A DNA stretch of 64,000 bases from Zygaena filipendulae (lineage: Eukaryota > Arthropoda > Insecta > Lepidoptera > Zygaenidae). Position numbers and translations under genes: made by a program. Within the stretch, counting starts at the first letter, position 1. Every line of letters begins with the position of its first letter. The stretch spans positions 1,019,501 to 1,083,500 of the forward strand of contig OU015670.1 of NCBI GenBank assembly GCA_907165275.2, given 5' to 3'. A model generated the notes under the pieces. That model was not told where the DNA came from. It did not search any database and was given only the letters and a program-made list of their open reading frames with translations. This document shows positions 29,700-43,300 of this stretch, in pieces.

Positions 29700-31390
29700 A
29701 CCTACGTTCCGGGGGCGGGAACGTTAGTAAATGCTTGTTAAATTAAATATGAAAGATTTTTAATATTTTAGTTAAAATATATTTATTTCACCGGCAAACT
29801 TTACACTATATTTTTATGCTTCCATTAACAATCGCGCCAGATTTTATCAATGTCACATCTATTCTTAAATTCAAAAAATATTAATTTCTTATAATATTAT
29901 ACTACTGATATGATATGAATTTTAACCCAGATATGGAGGTTGACTCTAGAAGCGTTCAACCTACATCTTGTATTTACTCAAATTATGAAACCTAAAAGCT
30001 TCACTTTGGCATAAAAAAGATTAAAAGTTTTTTTTATGTGTTTAGGTAATAAAATGCATAGTGTCAAACGATAGACAGATCAAAGAGGCATGCGTTAATC
30101 GTTTACATTTCCAGACACTTCAGCTCCCCGGCTATAGACAATCCAGTATAATTATACGAAGGTATTACGAAAAAACTAGGAAAGAGCAAATTAGCTGCTT
30201 GAACAATTCGGTTTCCGTACTAAAACAAAAAAAAGAGTTCGTCGATAGGTTCAATTAACATGTAACTATTATTAATTTTCGCCTAGATATCGAGTTATTA
30301 CCGCAGCACTTGTGTTTTATTCACCTTAAAGCCTATCTTTTAAACTTATTTCTTATAAAACGAATAAAATCATACTTACCTTTTATCTTTATTGAAATAC
30401 TAACTTGTATGTTCTTTTCTGGAGGTACCTCTGACAATGTGTGCAAAATTTGATGATGCTTGGTTGAGCCGTTTAGGCGTGAAAGCGTAACAAAAAACTC
30501 ACTTTCACATTTATATACCTAATAGTAAGGATTTTATTTCAAACATAAAAAGGTACCTACGTGACTTTGGTAAATTCCGCAGGAGCTCTGATAAAAGTAG
30601 TCTATTTAGTTCTGTCCGTTTCGGAGATACTTAAACCGGAACAAACAGACAGACAAAAATTTTATGAATTAGTTTTTTGTAGGTACCTAATAAATACCGC
30701 GTATAGGTACTCGTATCGCGTATCTCCTCTTATGCATTTAGTAAAGTGCTGTTTTTGACATTAGGTACAGACACTTAAATATGTCGTTACTAATTATGTA
30801 TTAATACCTAAATAAAATATACTTATACTTATTATGTTAATACTCTAAAGTCTAAGGTACATGTATCCTTATTTATCTAATTTACGGAGTATTCTATGAG
30901 GCAACTATATGAATGAAATTATTTCAATAAATAATTTACCAAAAAGTCTCGTCTGTATGTCTGCTTATAAAAACCTCAATATCAATAAACTGTTGACGCA
31001 CACCCACTAGTGAATCTGTTAATATCATGAAACAAATTCGTTTATAAAATCTATAAATAAATACCTACATGCGTCTTGCAGTCTGTACAAGACTACGAGT
31101 AGATAAAAATCTTCCAGTCGCCTGGAGACCGCCATTGGGATTTGACAGATCAAACGGTTTCCCACGCATTTTAAATTTTACACAACTTTTTCACGTACCT
31201 ACCTACTTCTAAAATCTCACATTTGTAGAATTTGTTCCTAAAATCACGGTGAACATGTAAAAATAAAAATAAAATTTTATTTATTTACGTACATATGTTT
31301 TTACAGAGAATTTTTTTATGAAATGGAAATATTGATTTCTTTTGACGTTTTGTGATTCCAAAATTAAATAAATAAGTAATTAAATCAACA
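29700..31390. other. Intergenic stretch upstream of the five-exon gene
   Basis: Mostly featureless AT-rich DNA. At 30420-30540 a minus-strand Helitron-like scrap is visible (TACCTCTGACAATGTGTGC, GCCGTTTAGGCGTGAAAGCG). The promoter of the gene that starts at 31393 should lie near the right end; I see no clear core element. Confidence 0.45.
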
Positions 31391-31392
31391 AA

Positions 31393-34300
31393 ATGGCGTC
31401 ATTTCAAAACGGCGCATACAAAAGACTTTCGTTTTTGTGTTTCCTATTATTATTTTATTGGAATGTGAGTGACGCTAAATTATCTGATGAAAAAATCAAG
31501 GAAAACATGACGTCGGCTGAAAGTGGTGGATCAAAAGTAAGTACCTATCTATTAAATTAACATACCTACATAGTTTATGAAAAACACGCCCAGACTAGCT
31601 TTTTTTGGGGACCCCACATGTCGGAAAAGTGGCCCCTTAATAAAGAGATAGAAAAGCAATTTTTGAAAATCATTGATCTGAAAATCACATCTTTCGCTAT
31701 TTTACCAATGAAGGATTCTTAGCAAATATCTGGAGATCCCAAGTAAATATATTTTTGCCGCCTTAGGTTGGTTGGTCCTCCAGCCAATTTAAAAAGGATT
31801 ATAAATGCTAAAGTGAGTTTGTTTGTTTGTTACATTTTCACGCCTTAACGGCTCGATCGATCATCATGAAATTTTGCATACACGTTGTCATCAGATACAA
31901 AGAAAGACATAGGGTACCAATACCCGCGGGAACTCCGAAAATACACGGGTGAAACTGCACTAAATTTCGCATACTACGCGTTGCCAGGGGTAGATACAGA
32001 AAAGGATACAAGTAACTTTTATCCCGGGATTCCCGCGGGATCTCCGAAATATATAAAAATGAAGCCCTATTTTCCTTGATCACGGCATCACGCGTGAACG
32101 GCTATAGACGTAGGTATAGATCAATTTCGCTAATTATTTTTTGTTGTGTTTGTTGGGGAAGGTTCTTAAGAAAGAAGTTTGGCGTTCCTAATTTGAATTC
32201 CGAAACTCTGCACGTGGGTGAATCTCCGAAACAGTTGAACCGATTTTGATGGAACTTTCCCTACTAATTAGCTGCTGTTATAAGAAATAAATTAGGCTAC
32301 TTTGAAGTTCCCGCGGAAATTCCGAAACTCAGGCGGGCGAAACCGCGGGATGCAGCTCGTCTTCAAATAAACAAACGCGCCGTATTTTAAGGATTTTTTG
32401 CAATTCGAACCACAAGGTAAAATCTTCTGTAGGTGAAAATAAAAGCAGGTGAAACTGCACTTAAAAGCTGTTTGTTTTTATAATTTATTTACAATCCATG
32501 TGCCGGCTAAAAGAAACAAAACGCCCTCGTAGCATACATAAGTACCTACCCACCTACGAGTGGATAATAAAAGTTCTATTTTTACAATGCATTTTTTTTT
32601 TCTCCCAAACCATTGGATTCTACGTCAATGCGTGTTTAAAAAAAAGCGGTCGTAAATTTTCCCGCCGGACTTATTCACAATCAGTGACAGTTATTTTTGA
32701 AATAATATTTCGTTCACACTCGATTTTATTTTATGCGATTGTTATTACTCCTCTACACTAGCATTGTAAAGGGTCTTTCAATAGAGACGGGTCGATGTTG
32801 GCAGCCTGTGGCTGCCATGTTGTTTTAACGTCGTCTTTCTAACCTATATTTTTTTATTCAGTTAGTAATGCCAAATCACCATGGCAAGTTACACGGTTGA
32901 GCAACACGTCCAAATGTTAAAAATGTATTACCAAAATGAGTGTTCGTTAGTGCAAACGTTACGTGCATTGCGCCCATTTTACGGCAGACGAGGTGGTCCT
33001 TCAAAGTCGACTCTCCAACGTTTGGTGGCCAAATTCGACTTATCACCTTTAGACTTTTTTTTGTGGGGTTTTCTTAAGTCGCAGGTCTATACCAATAAGC
33101 CACAATCGACCGATGCCCTTAAAGTCAACATAGCTCAGGCTATCGCTGAAATTCAACCCGAACTATGCGGCAGAGTTGTTGAACATTGGACAACTCGAAT
33201 TCGTGCCACCGTGAGAAGCCGCGGCGGACATTTAAACGATGTGATTTTCCACACATAATGGCATATATAGCTCTTTCAAATAAAAAAAAAAATCGTTAAA
33301 ATCTCACACACGGCCTTTTTTATTTCATGTCAAAATCGACCCGTCCTTATTGAAAGACCCTTTATAATAGAGCCGACATAGAGTACCTAGAGAGTCTAAT
33401 TCTTACGGCCGCACTCAGAGTCGATTTTAATGATTACTTAGTTAAGTATTAATTTTTAAAACAAAATTGCCGCAATCAGAGACGTTCAGTAAATTAATGT
33501 TAATTGGCATTTAATGAGATGTAACCTTATTAGTTAAATGCCAATTAACATTAATTTATTAAACTTGTCTGATTGCGGCAGTTTCATTTTAAAAATCTAT
33601 ACTCAACTAAGTAATCATTAAAATCGAGTGCGGCGGTTACACTTTTTTTACACGTTGTCCAAATATGTTATGTCAAAACATATAGGTCCACGTGTCCACG
33701 TCAATCAATTTTCGTCCCTCACTGAGTCATAAAGAAGGCGGTGAAGAGAGAGTTCCATATTCAAATTGATATTGTCCGACATACAGCAGCATCAGCCCTC
33801 AGAACAATAACAGTTATTCTTCTCATCATCAGCCTATATCGCCATTACCTATTTTAAAAGCAGATTAAAATTTTGTAGTATCTCTAAGTAGTTTGTGGGG
33901 TACAGGGGCAAAACCTCAAAAAAAAAACATACATACAATTGAACGCCTAACCTCCTCCTTTTTGGAAGGCGGTTAAAAACAAGGAATGTCGTACGGCACG
34001 GCACTTAGGTTTTCGCGCGTATTTTTATGTAGCATTACCTACTCAAAAAACTTAAAAAGAATAGAATAGATATTTTTTTATTGCCCTACGGCTTACACAC
34101 ATACAAAATTTACAAACAAAAAAATAAATTAGTTTTTAGTATGGTGCGGTTCATTTGCTCAGTGCTTTTTGGCGGGGAACGAAGAGGCACGAAGTTGGCA
34201 GAAGCGCGAAGAGAAACGTTTCTTTACGTAGTAATAGTCAATATTCTTTACCTGTAGACATATTTATATTAATCTATACTTATAATAAAACTGTAGAGAG

Positions 34301-37300
34301 GTCAATTCTGTACATTGAATATATGTATATTCAAAATTAATATTGGAGGATGAATGGTGATCGATACCGATGCCAAAAATGCAATCAGTAAATTTTTTAG
34401 TCTGTCTGTTCGTCTGTCTGTCTGTCCGTCTGTATGTGCACGCATGGGTCAAAAACTACTGAAGGGATTTTAACCAATCTTGGTACGATTGTAGTCCATA
34501 GATACACCTGGGTAGGTTATAGGCTATATAACATAACGCTAAGACACATAGGAGCTGAGCAGTGATGATAAATTTGGAGCAAGTCGGATGAAAATGCGCT
34601 TTCGAGCTCTTATCCTCGCATACGTTTACTCAATCACGCAAAAACGGCTGAACGGATTTGGATGAAATTCGGCATGCACGTTGTCAGGGGTAAATAGAAG
34701 GACATAGGGTACTTTTCATCCCGGAATTCCCGCGGGAACTCCGAAATTACCGCGGGTAAAACCGCGGGGCACAGCTAGTTTTAAATATATTCAATGCCTA
34801 TAACAGACAGATACTCGCCTGGGATCGAAACCCTGCTGCCCTCTGAATAAGAGGCGAGAACTCCACCGCTTGGCTACCTACCAAGTACCAACGCTCTATG
34901 TACGCACAGACCGGATATATTCGGTGGATGTACGGTGCAAACAAAACTAGTTGAAGTTTATATCTGGTAAAGAATGAGGGAAATAGTGAATTAATAACAA
35001 GTTTAGTTTATACAACATTGAATGGGATGTTTATTCTGATAAACATCGTGTGAATGTAGTTATAACAGAAATCCGTATTGAAGAGAATATAAAAAAGATT
35101 AATGTTTAATTTCGTTGTAAGGAGTAAGTAGGTAAAGACGAAAAACAAACGATGGGGCCGCGCTCATGGCCGCACTTCAGAATCGTTTTAATGATTACCT
35201 ACTTAATTAATTTTAAGTAAAGAATAAGAATTTTAAAAACAAAACTGCCCCACTTGGAAACGCTTATTGGCATTTAAATTTTAACTTGATTAGTTAAATT
35301 CCAATTGCCTGCCATTAATATAATGAACGTATCTCTAGTGCGGCAGATTTGTTTTTAAAATCTCTTTACTTAAAATTAAGTAGGTAATCATTAAAACGAC
35401 TCTGAGTGCGGCCGATAGAGTCACTTCACTAAACGTGCATAAAATTATAGGTACCTACAGCTATTTTATCAAGAGCTCTAACTAATGCTTGACTTGTTTT
35501 TTGAGGGGTGGAAAACTTGCAAAGTCACCTCATTGAGCGTGACGCGCTTTGACTTTTCGATGCAAAGAGCACCAACCACAAGTATAGTATTATATTATCT
35601 GTGCCAATACATTGTCTGTCGTCGGCTTTACGAAAGAACAATGGCCAAATTTCTATAGGAGATGGACTTGACTTTTATTTTTCATGTCCCAAAATAAACT
35701 ATACTTAGATTGATTTGTTTATATGTTGTAAATACCATCCCGTTTAAAAATCATATCTAAATAGCCACGATTTTTTAAAATAACATGAACAATACATTTG
35801 AGGTTAGAATCAATAACTACCTTTTATCCGACCTAAAAGTGTAGTTAGCATAGAAATAAGCATAGAAAAAATGTAGCTAGCGATAACGCTAGTCACAAGT
35901 GGTAGTTATCAGTCCGTAAAAAATGCCTAAGTCAAAACTGGTCAAAACGACAAAGGAAATCCAAAATAGAACAGCAAGTGAAGCGAGATGCGTGCGTGAT
36001 TGCCGGGTGTCAAAATTCAAAATTCAAAATTCAAAAGCTATTTATTACTTAGGATTGTTTACAATCACTTGTAATCGTCAGCAGGTTCTTAGAACTATAA
36101 ATTACCGTCAGTTCGGAATACGTCCTCTACTGAGAAGAACTGACAAGAAACTCAGCAGCGCTGTCTTTTAATGATCATACTTATAAACTAGAAAAACAAA
36201 AAATAGGAATTGGATAGAGCAATTCATTCCCAAACGTCTGTATCATTTAAATAGTCTACTACATTATAATATGCTTTATGGCATAATCTGTGTTTAATAA
36301 GTTTCTTGAATTTATTAATTGACAAATTAATTACATCGTTTGGGAGTTTGTTGTAAAAGTGTATACATTGTCCTTTAAATGACTTAGAAATTTTATGGAG
36401 CCTAGTCTTAGGCACAGCGAGTTTATCTTTATTTCTTAAGTTTAGATTATGTAAATCACTGTTTTTCTTAAAGTTGCCTAAATTTTTGTGAACATATAAT
36501 AAATTCTCGTATATGTACTGAGAATGTACAGTCATTATTTTAAACTCGCTGAATTTAGTTCTCAGTGAATCTCGAGGGCCTAACTTATAGATTGCGCGAA
36601 TAGCTCGCTTCTGCAACACGAATATAGACTCGATATCCGCGGCACTACCCCACAGCAGTATGCCGTATGACATAATGCTGTGGAAATAACTAAAATAAAC
36701 TAAACGCGCGGTATTAATATCAGTAAGTTGACGGATTTTCTTAACAGCATAAGCCGCCGAGCTTAATCTACCTGATAACTTTTTTAAATGTGGGCCCCAT
36801 TGTAACTTTGCATCTAATGTTATACCTAGAAAGACAGTTTCATCGACCATTTCCAAATCCTCATTATTGATCAGTACTCTGGTTTTTACTTGTTTAACAT
36901 TTTTTGTCACAAATCTTACACATTTGGTTTTATTACGGTTTAGTAATAAGTTATTAGCATTAAACCAGTGTACTATTTTGGAGAGAGCATTGTTCACATC
37001 GTCTACAGCCGATTGCTGTCTATTAACCTTAAACACTAAAGATGTATCATCTGCAAACAATACTATCTCATGGTTGTCCCTCACTAGATAAGGTAAGTCA
37101 TTTATATAAACAAGGAACAGGAATGGTCCCAATATAGATCCTTGAGGTACTCCCATTACAACGGCAGAACCATGTGATCGTTTTCCGTTGACATCAACCC
37201 TTTGGATCCTATCACTCAAGTACGAAGTAAGAAGATCCAAAGCTACACCTCGTATTCCGTAATAGTGTAGTTTCCTGACCAAAGTTGTATGCTCAACACA

Positions 37301-40300
37301 ATCAAAGGCCTTGGATAAATCACAAAACACTCCATAAGCATCACGTGACTCCTCCCAGGCTTCAAATATATTTTCAATTAATTTAATTCCTGCATCAGTT
37401 GTAGAGCGACCACGAGTAAAACTGAACTGTTTATGATGCAGCAAGTCGTTTTTATTAAAGTATGTGAGTAGTTGGCTAAGTATAAGCTTTTCAAATATTT
37501 TACTAAATGTGGGTAGTACTGAAATTGGTCTAAAGTTAGTAGGGTCTGTTGTACTACCTGCTTTAAACAATGGTGTTATTTTACTATATTTCATTTGGTC
37601 AGGAAACACACCACAGTCTATACATTTATTAAATATATCAACTAAATCTAGTGCAATAATATCAATTAATGTCATTTCAAAAAAAACAATGAAAAAAAAA
37701 AACAATGACAATCACTGACGCAGTTCGATGACCACAGATTAAGTAACTTGTCGAGGACAATAGACGTTCCATTGTACGCAATTGAACAAAATGCTTATAC
37801 TTAATATGAACCTACATAATTATTTTTTATGACAAGAGTGCACACACAGCTGTTGATTTGATGCCTAGATACTTATCGAGTATAACTATTAAGAAAAACG
37901 TGAATAATTGTAGTCTTTAAATGCTAAGTCATTTCATACGCGAAATGAATCGTCAAAAGGTGCGTTCTGAAACCACATACATGGATGTCGTAGAAGTTAC
38001 AAAAACAAAAATAAATTGATATCTTTTTTTGTGGCTACTTATAGAGAAACTTTTTGTGTTTTTTAAGATCTTAAAAAATAAGGGAATTTTTATATATATA
38101 TCATATATGGACACCATTGTTTTGTCTCGAGTACAATTTGGCCATCCTTCTTTCAACCGTTTGAGAGAACCGCATGAGAGTTTGTTTGTTTGTCTGTTAC
38201 GCTTTCACGCCCTAACTACACTGCCGATCATCATGAAATTTTGCATACACGCTGTCAGGGGTACAGAAAAGGACATAGCGAACTATTTTCCGGAATTCTT
38301 GCGGGAGCTCCGAATTTAACGCGAGTGAAACCGCGGGGAAAATCTAGGTACTTAAGTACCTACAAACTGCTTGCAATATAATATATCCACTTGCAAGTTG
38401 CAACACTCCATGCACGATTGCAAAATGGCGATGCACACTCGTTCAACGATCAAATAAAGCGCGAATCGCGTTAGTGTTAAATTAAATCTGACAGTTTTAT
38501 TAAGTGTACCGTTGATAACAAATCTCAATGCATTACTACGGGTTTGCACTGAAATTATCTATTGGCTTCCGAGAGCCCGAAGGTTCACCACCCACTGGTA
38601 GATGCGATATGCGAAGCGATGAAGAGTTCGGTTATTGTGCATTCACGAAATATCCGTTAACTTGATATCGGTCAACGACTAGAAAAAAACAACTATGTAC
38701 CTACATTTTTAGTGGCACCGAAAATTATAGAGTAAATAGCCCATCGTTGATAAAGAGGTTCGACGAACATTGGTTTTGATATTACATAGGGTAAATTTTG
38801 CTATTTTTTTTTATTCTCCAAAATGACATCAGTATAACAAACACAACATCGCAACTTAATATCATACAGTTATTGCTATTTTCTAGAGGTGCATAAATAA
38901 ATAGGTTAGGTTAACTGATTAAAATAAAAAAAATGATATGAACACAAAAACCCAGAGAAATAATCCTACTAATATTATAAATGTGAAAGTGTGGATGTTT
39001 GGATGTTTGTTACTCAATCACGCATAAACGGCTGAACGGGTTTGGATGAAATGTGGCATGTACGTTGTCAGGAGTACATAGAAGGTCATAGGGTACTTTT
39101 TATACTGGAATTCCCGCGGGAACTCCGAAATTACCGGGGGTGAAACCTCGGGGCACAGCTAGTAGTAAATAAATAGCTCATAGGACCCCCAACCGTGACC
39201 TAAACTAAACACTTCACATGCCAAACGAGTTACGAGACATCTAAAGACTCGACTATGCAATGCAATAAAACATAAAATCGCAGTGCTGGGCTGCTGCTGC
39301 ACTGCATCGAAAAGTTCCCCTAAACACGGCGACGGCTGATCGGTTTTATATTGTTTTATCAGTTTGTGGCGTTAGATAGTGTATGAAATCCCGGTTGATG
39401 ATATGTTTTATACGCTTCGCTTCAAGCGATCTCAGCTTGTGTTGTGTAACACGAACAACATGAACACGTAGGTAAGATGAAATCATAAGCTTTCCCCCAA
39501 AACACTTGTAACATATATACAATTATTAATAAAATTGAAGGCGCTGGACCGACGCCAACGGTCCATCGTCGTTCGGCAACTTTATGTAGGACTTCGCAAT
39601 AGGTTTGCGTTACAAAATATTATCAAATTTAAGGCGAAGTACAACCAAATAATTTCAATTTCGTATACTTTAATGCCTCAAAAGATACTTAAACATGATA
39701 CCAAAAAAAGGACTTGCTGTGCCCAGCAGTTTCACTCGCGGTAATTTCGGAGTTCCCGCGGGAATTCCGGGATAAAAAGTACCTTATGTCCTTCTCTGTA
39801 CCCCTGACAACGTGCATGACAAATTTCATCCAAATCTGTTCAGCCGTTTTTGCGTGATTGAGTAACAAACATCCAAACATCCACTCTTTCACATTTATTA
39901 TATTAGTAAGATTTATTTTCTAAACAATGTTATGAAAATTAGATAAAAAATTGAATATTTAATACGTAGGTAGAATATCAAAAGCTAGCAAAACCTAGTC
40001 TAACGAGACAGACTAGTCGACTTTAATGATTACTTAGTTAATTATGGATTTTTAAAACAATACTGCCGCAATCAGAGACGTTCACTAAATTAATGTTTAT
40101 TGGCATTTAATGAGATGTAACTTAATTAGTGTAATGCCAATTGTCTGATTGCGGCAGTTTTGTTTTAAAAATCTATACTTAACTAAGTAATCATTAAAGT
40201 CGACTCTGAGTGCGGCGGTAAGCTGTTTTGAATTTCGTTTGATTTTTTTATTGCATAATATCACCTTAATAAAATAAATATCATTGAACTAGTTCTCATT

Positions 40301-43300
40301 TTAATAAAACATTCAAACAAATTAATTTGTTCGGTGAAGTGATTGAGCTAGATCCGAATATATTGAGGTGCTATATCTACTCGCCTAATGTAAAGACAAC
40401 TACACTGTATAGGTACTTACTGTTTTCTAAATTGATTGTGGATTTAAGCAAATAAAGTTTTTGGGAGGTTATGAGCGTTTGAGCGTTGGCACATTGCCTC
40501 TCTTGTTAATATATCTTATTTATTTATTTATTTATTTATTTATTCTTCTTGCACAAAATAGTACAAATGGCGAACTTATTCTGTGTTTGTGACAACCCTA
40601 GACCTGCGGCAGCGTTAGTCGTTACCACGACTCTTACGAGCCCTAAGGTGGAGCCCTAATTGTTATGCTGTGATAGATAGATAACTCTTTATTGTACACC
40701 AAACAAAAAAAAAGATTATGCAATTTTTTTTAAATTTAACTTAATAGGTTATACAAAAGGCGGCCTGATCGCTTAAAGCGATCTTCTCCCAGGCAACCTT
40801 TGAGTGGACAGATTTATAAAAGAGAGGAAATTATATACCTAGGTGTTCTGTGTTTCCATATATTAAATAAGGAATAGTATCAAATACATCAATGAATACA
40901 CTAGCCGATGGCTCCATCAATTTTGAAATTTCTGCACGGACTTTTTATATCAGGATGAAAGTGCCCGATCTGCTACTTCAAGACTTAAATTACTCGTATT
41001 TATAGATGAGCAATCAACCTGGTTTAGGTAAACCCGAGCACCGAGTTTAAAACTATTGTCGATTGCCCATCTATAGGTAGGTAACTATTCGTACCCACCA
41101 TTTTTTTGTTGTTTAAATATACACCTATGGCTGTAGCTGTTTCAGCCGCATTAATTTCGGTATTCCCGCGGGAATCCTTTGTTGCGAAATAAAAAGCGTC
41201 TTATCTTACAGATACCATCGCTTCCCATCCGTGGATTTTTTTCAGAATCGATTAAGTATAGTACCAGAGTCTACGCCCCTGTTTATAATATTAGTGTAGA
41301 TTAGTCATGACGGTGACGAAAATAATCGACGTTTTTTATTATCTTTGATACAAACTCAAGGTCAGAGATCATCCGCAAAAAGTGGAGCATTATTCATAAA
41401 TTTTAAGCATCCAAATAATCTAAGGAAAGTAGGGCCAAGTGCGTGTCGAAACATGCTTGAAGGGTTCTGCGGTGACGTGTGAGAAAGCACGTTTACCGCT
41501 AAAATTCAAAGTTTTGTTTTCGAATTTTATACTAAGTACCTAATCCTTGAAAATCCTACAGGTAAATGCGAAAGTGAGTTTTATTTATTTATTTATTTAA
41601 CAATTAGATAATGCTCACAAGGAGAACATAAAAAAGAAAGAAAGTTTGTTTGTTTGTTGCGCTTTCACGCCTTATCGGCTCAACCGATCATCATGAAATT
41701 TTGCATTCACGTTTGCAGGGGTGCAAAAAAGGAAATAGCACTTTTTATCGGGATCTCTGAAACTAATGCGGGTGAAACTGTGGAGTAGGTACAGCTAGTA
41801 TTATAAAAAGTGACAGTTTGGGTGCATGAATACATGTTTGGATGTTGGATGTTTGTTACTCAATAAATAAATAAAAAAAAACCACGCCAGAACGGCTGAA
41901 CGCAATTGGATGGAATTTGGCACAGAGATAGATTACAGTCTGGAATAAGACACGGGGTACTTTTTATATCGAAATTCCAATTATATACATAGGTACATAT
42001 ACATATACCAAATATCATATGGTGTACTCGCTCAAGAAGTAGGTATCTACCTAGGTAAAAGTTTTTTGTGTAATAACTTCACCTGTTAACCCCAAACGAA
42101 TTAATTGGAAAACGCAAATATTCTAAACGTAACGCGTAACGTAACATAGCGTAATGTTTTGTTTATGACCGTGCCCCAATGAGTTGCATTGAATAAATAT
42201 AGAATGTGGAGTAAACATGGCGACTCACGCAACTCAGAACAAAAACACAGTAGGTACCTACAACAAAAAATATTTGTAAGAATGTCAATTATCACTCATA
42301 ACGACAGAAAAATAGAAAAATATTTATCGTAAGCAGTTTAAAAAAGTTGCTCAGCAATTCTTGCTCTCGGAGTTTAGACTCCAACTCTGATAAGTCGGAA
42401 CTTTCTATTGATATCCTAATATTAGGTATATGTAAACGCGAAAGTTTGTAAGAAAGTATGGATGGATGAATGGATATTTGTTACTCTTTCACGCAAAAAC
42501 TACTGGATGGATTTAAATGAAACTTTACAATAATATAGCTTATACATCAGATTAACACATAGAGTACTTTTTATCCCGGAATTCCCGCGGGAACTCTGAA
42601 ATTAACGCGCATGAAAACGCGGGGCACAACTAGTCACTCATAATATCGACAGACAAATAGAAAAATATGTGTCGTAAGCATAGTCAGCTTCTCAGCAATT
42701 TTTGCTCTCGGAGTTTAGACTCCAACTCCGATAAGTCGGAACTTCCTCCGGTTCCGAAATCGGCTCCGAAACTTTTAAATCTGAGGTTGATGCACGTCGC
42801 GCGGGTATCCCCCCTCCTCACGCACTTTCTGTCGTCGATTACTCTTTCGTCGAGTATAATATGATCATGGACCAGGTCCATGAATATGTTGAGAAAATGA
42901 ACTTATTAGATATAAATTACTTTCTAAATAGCTATTGAATAATTAAAGAATTCATAAGTATAAATAATTACTTTTTGTTTATTTATTTGACTAGATGCTT
43001 ATAAAAAATCTGATTTGCTCCAGAACGTGGCGTGGGTACGTCCATGCGCATGACCATCTATGCAACACAAGATTTCTGAAGCCTACATAACTATGTATCT
43101 ATCTACATATTGTTGAATAAGAAAAAAATGTTCATTTAATTTCAGCTGAGCGGTGGGTCAGCGGTGTTGTTCGCTGATGAACTCAAACAAACGCTGGAGA
43201 AATATCTGTTTGGAGTGTGTCCACAGACCTTCAAGGTAGTTGCTAGAAACGTAGTGATTACCTTCTCTCTGGTTGCTAGCTTATACTCGTACCCAGAGAG

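Noticed and set aside
35923..36171. 82-residue plus-strand ORF
   Set aside because: It runs through the tail and 3' UTR of the minus-strand LINE; not a gene.
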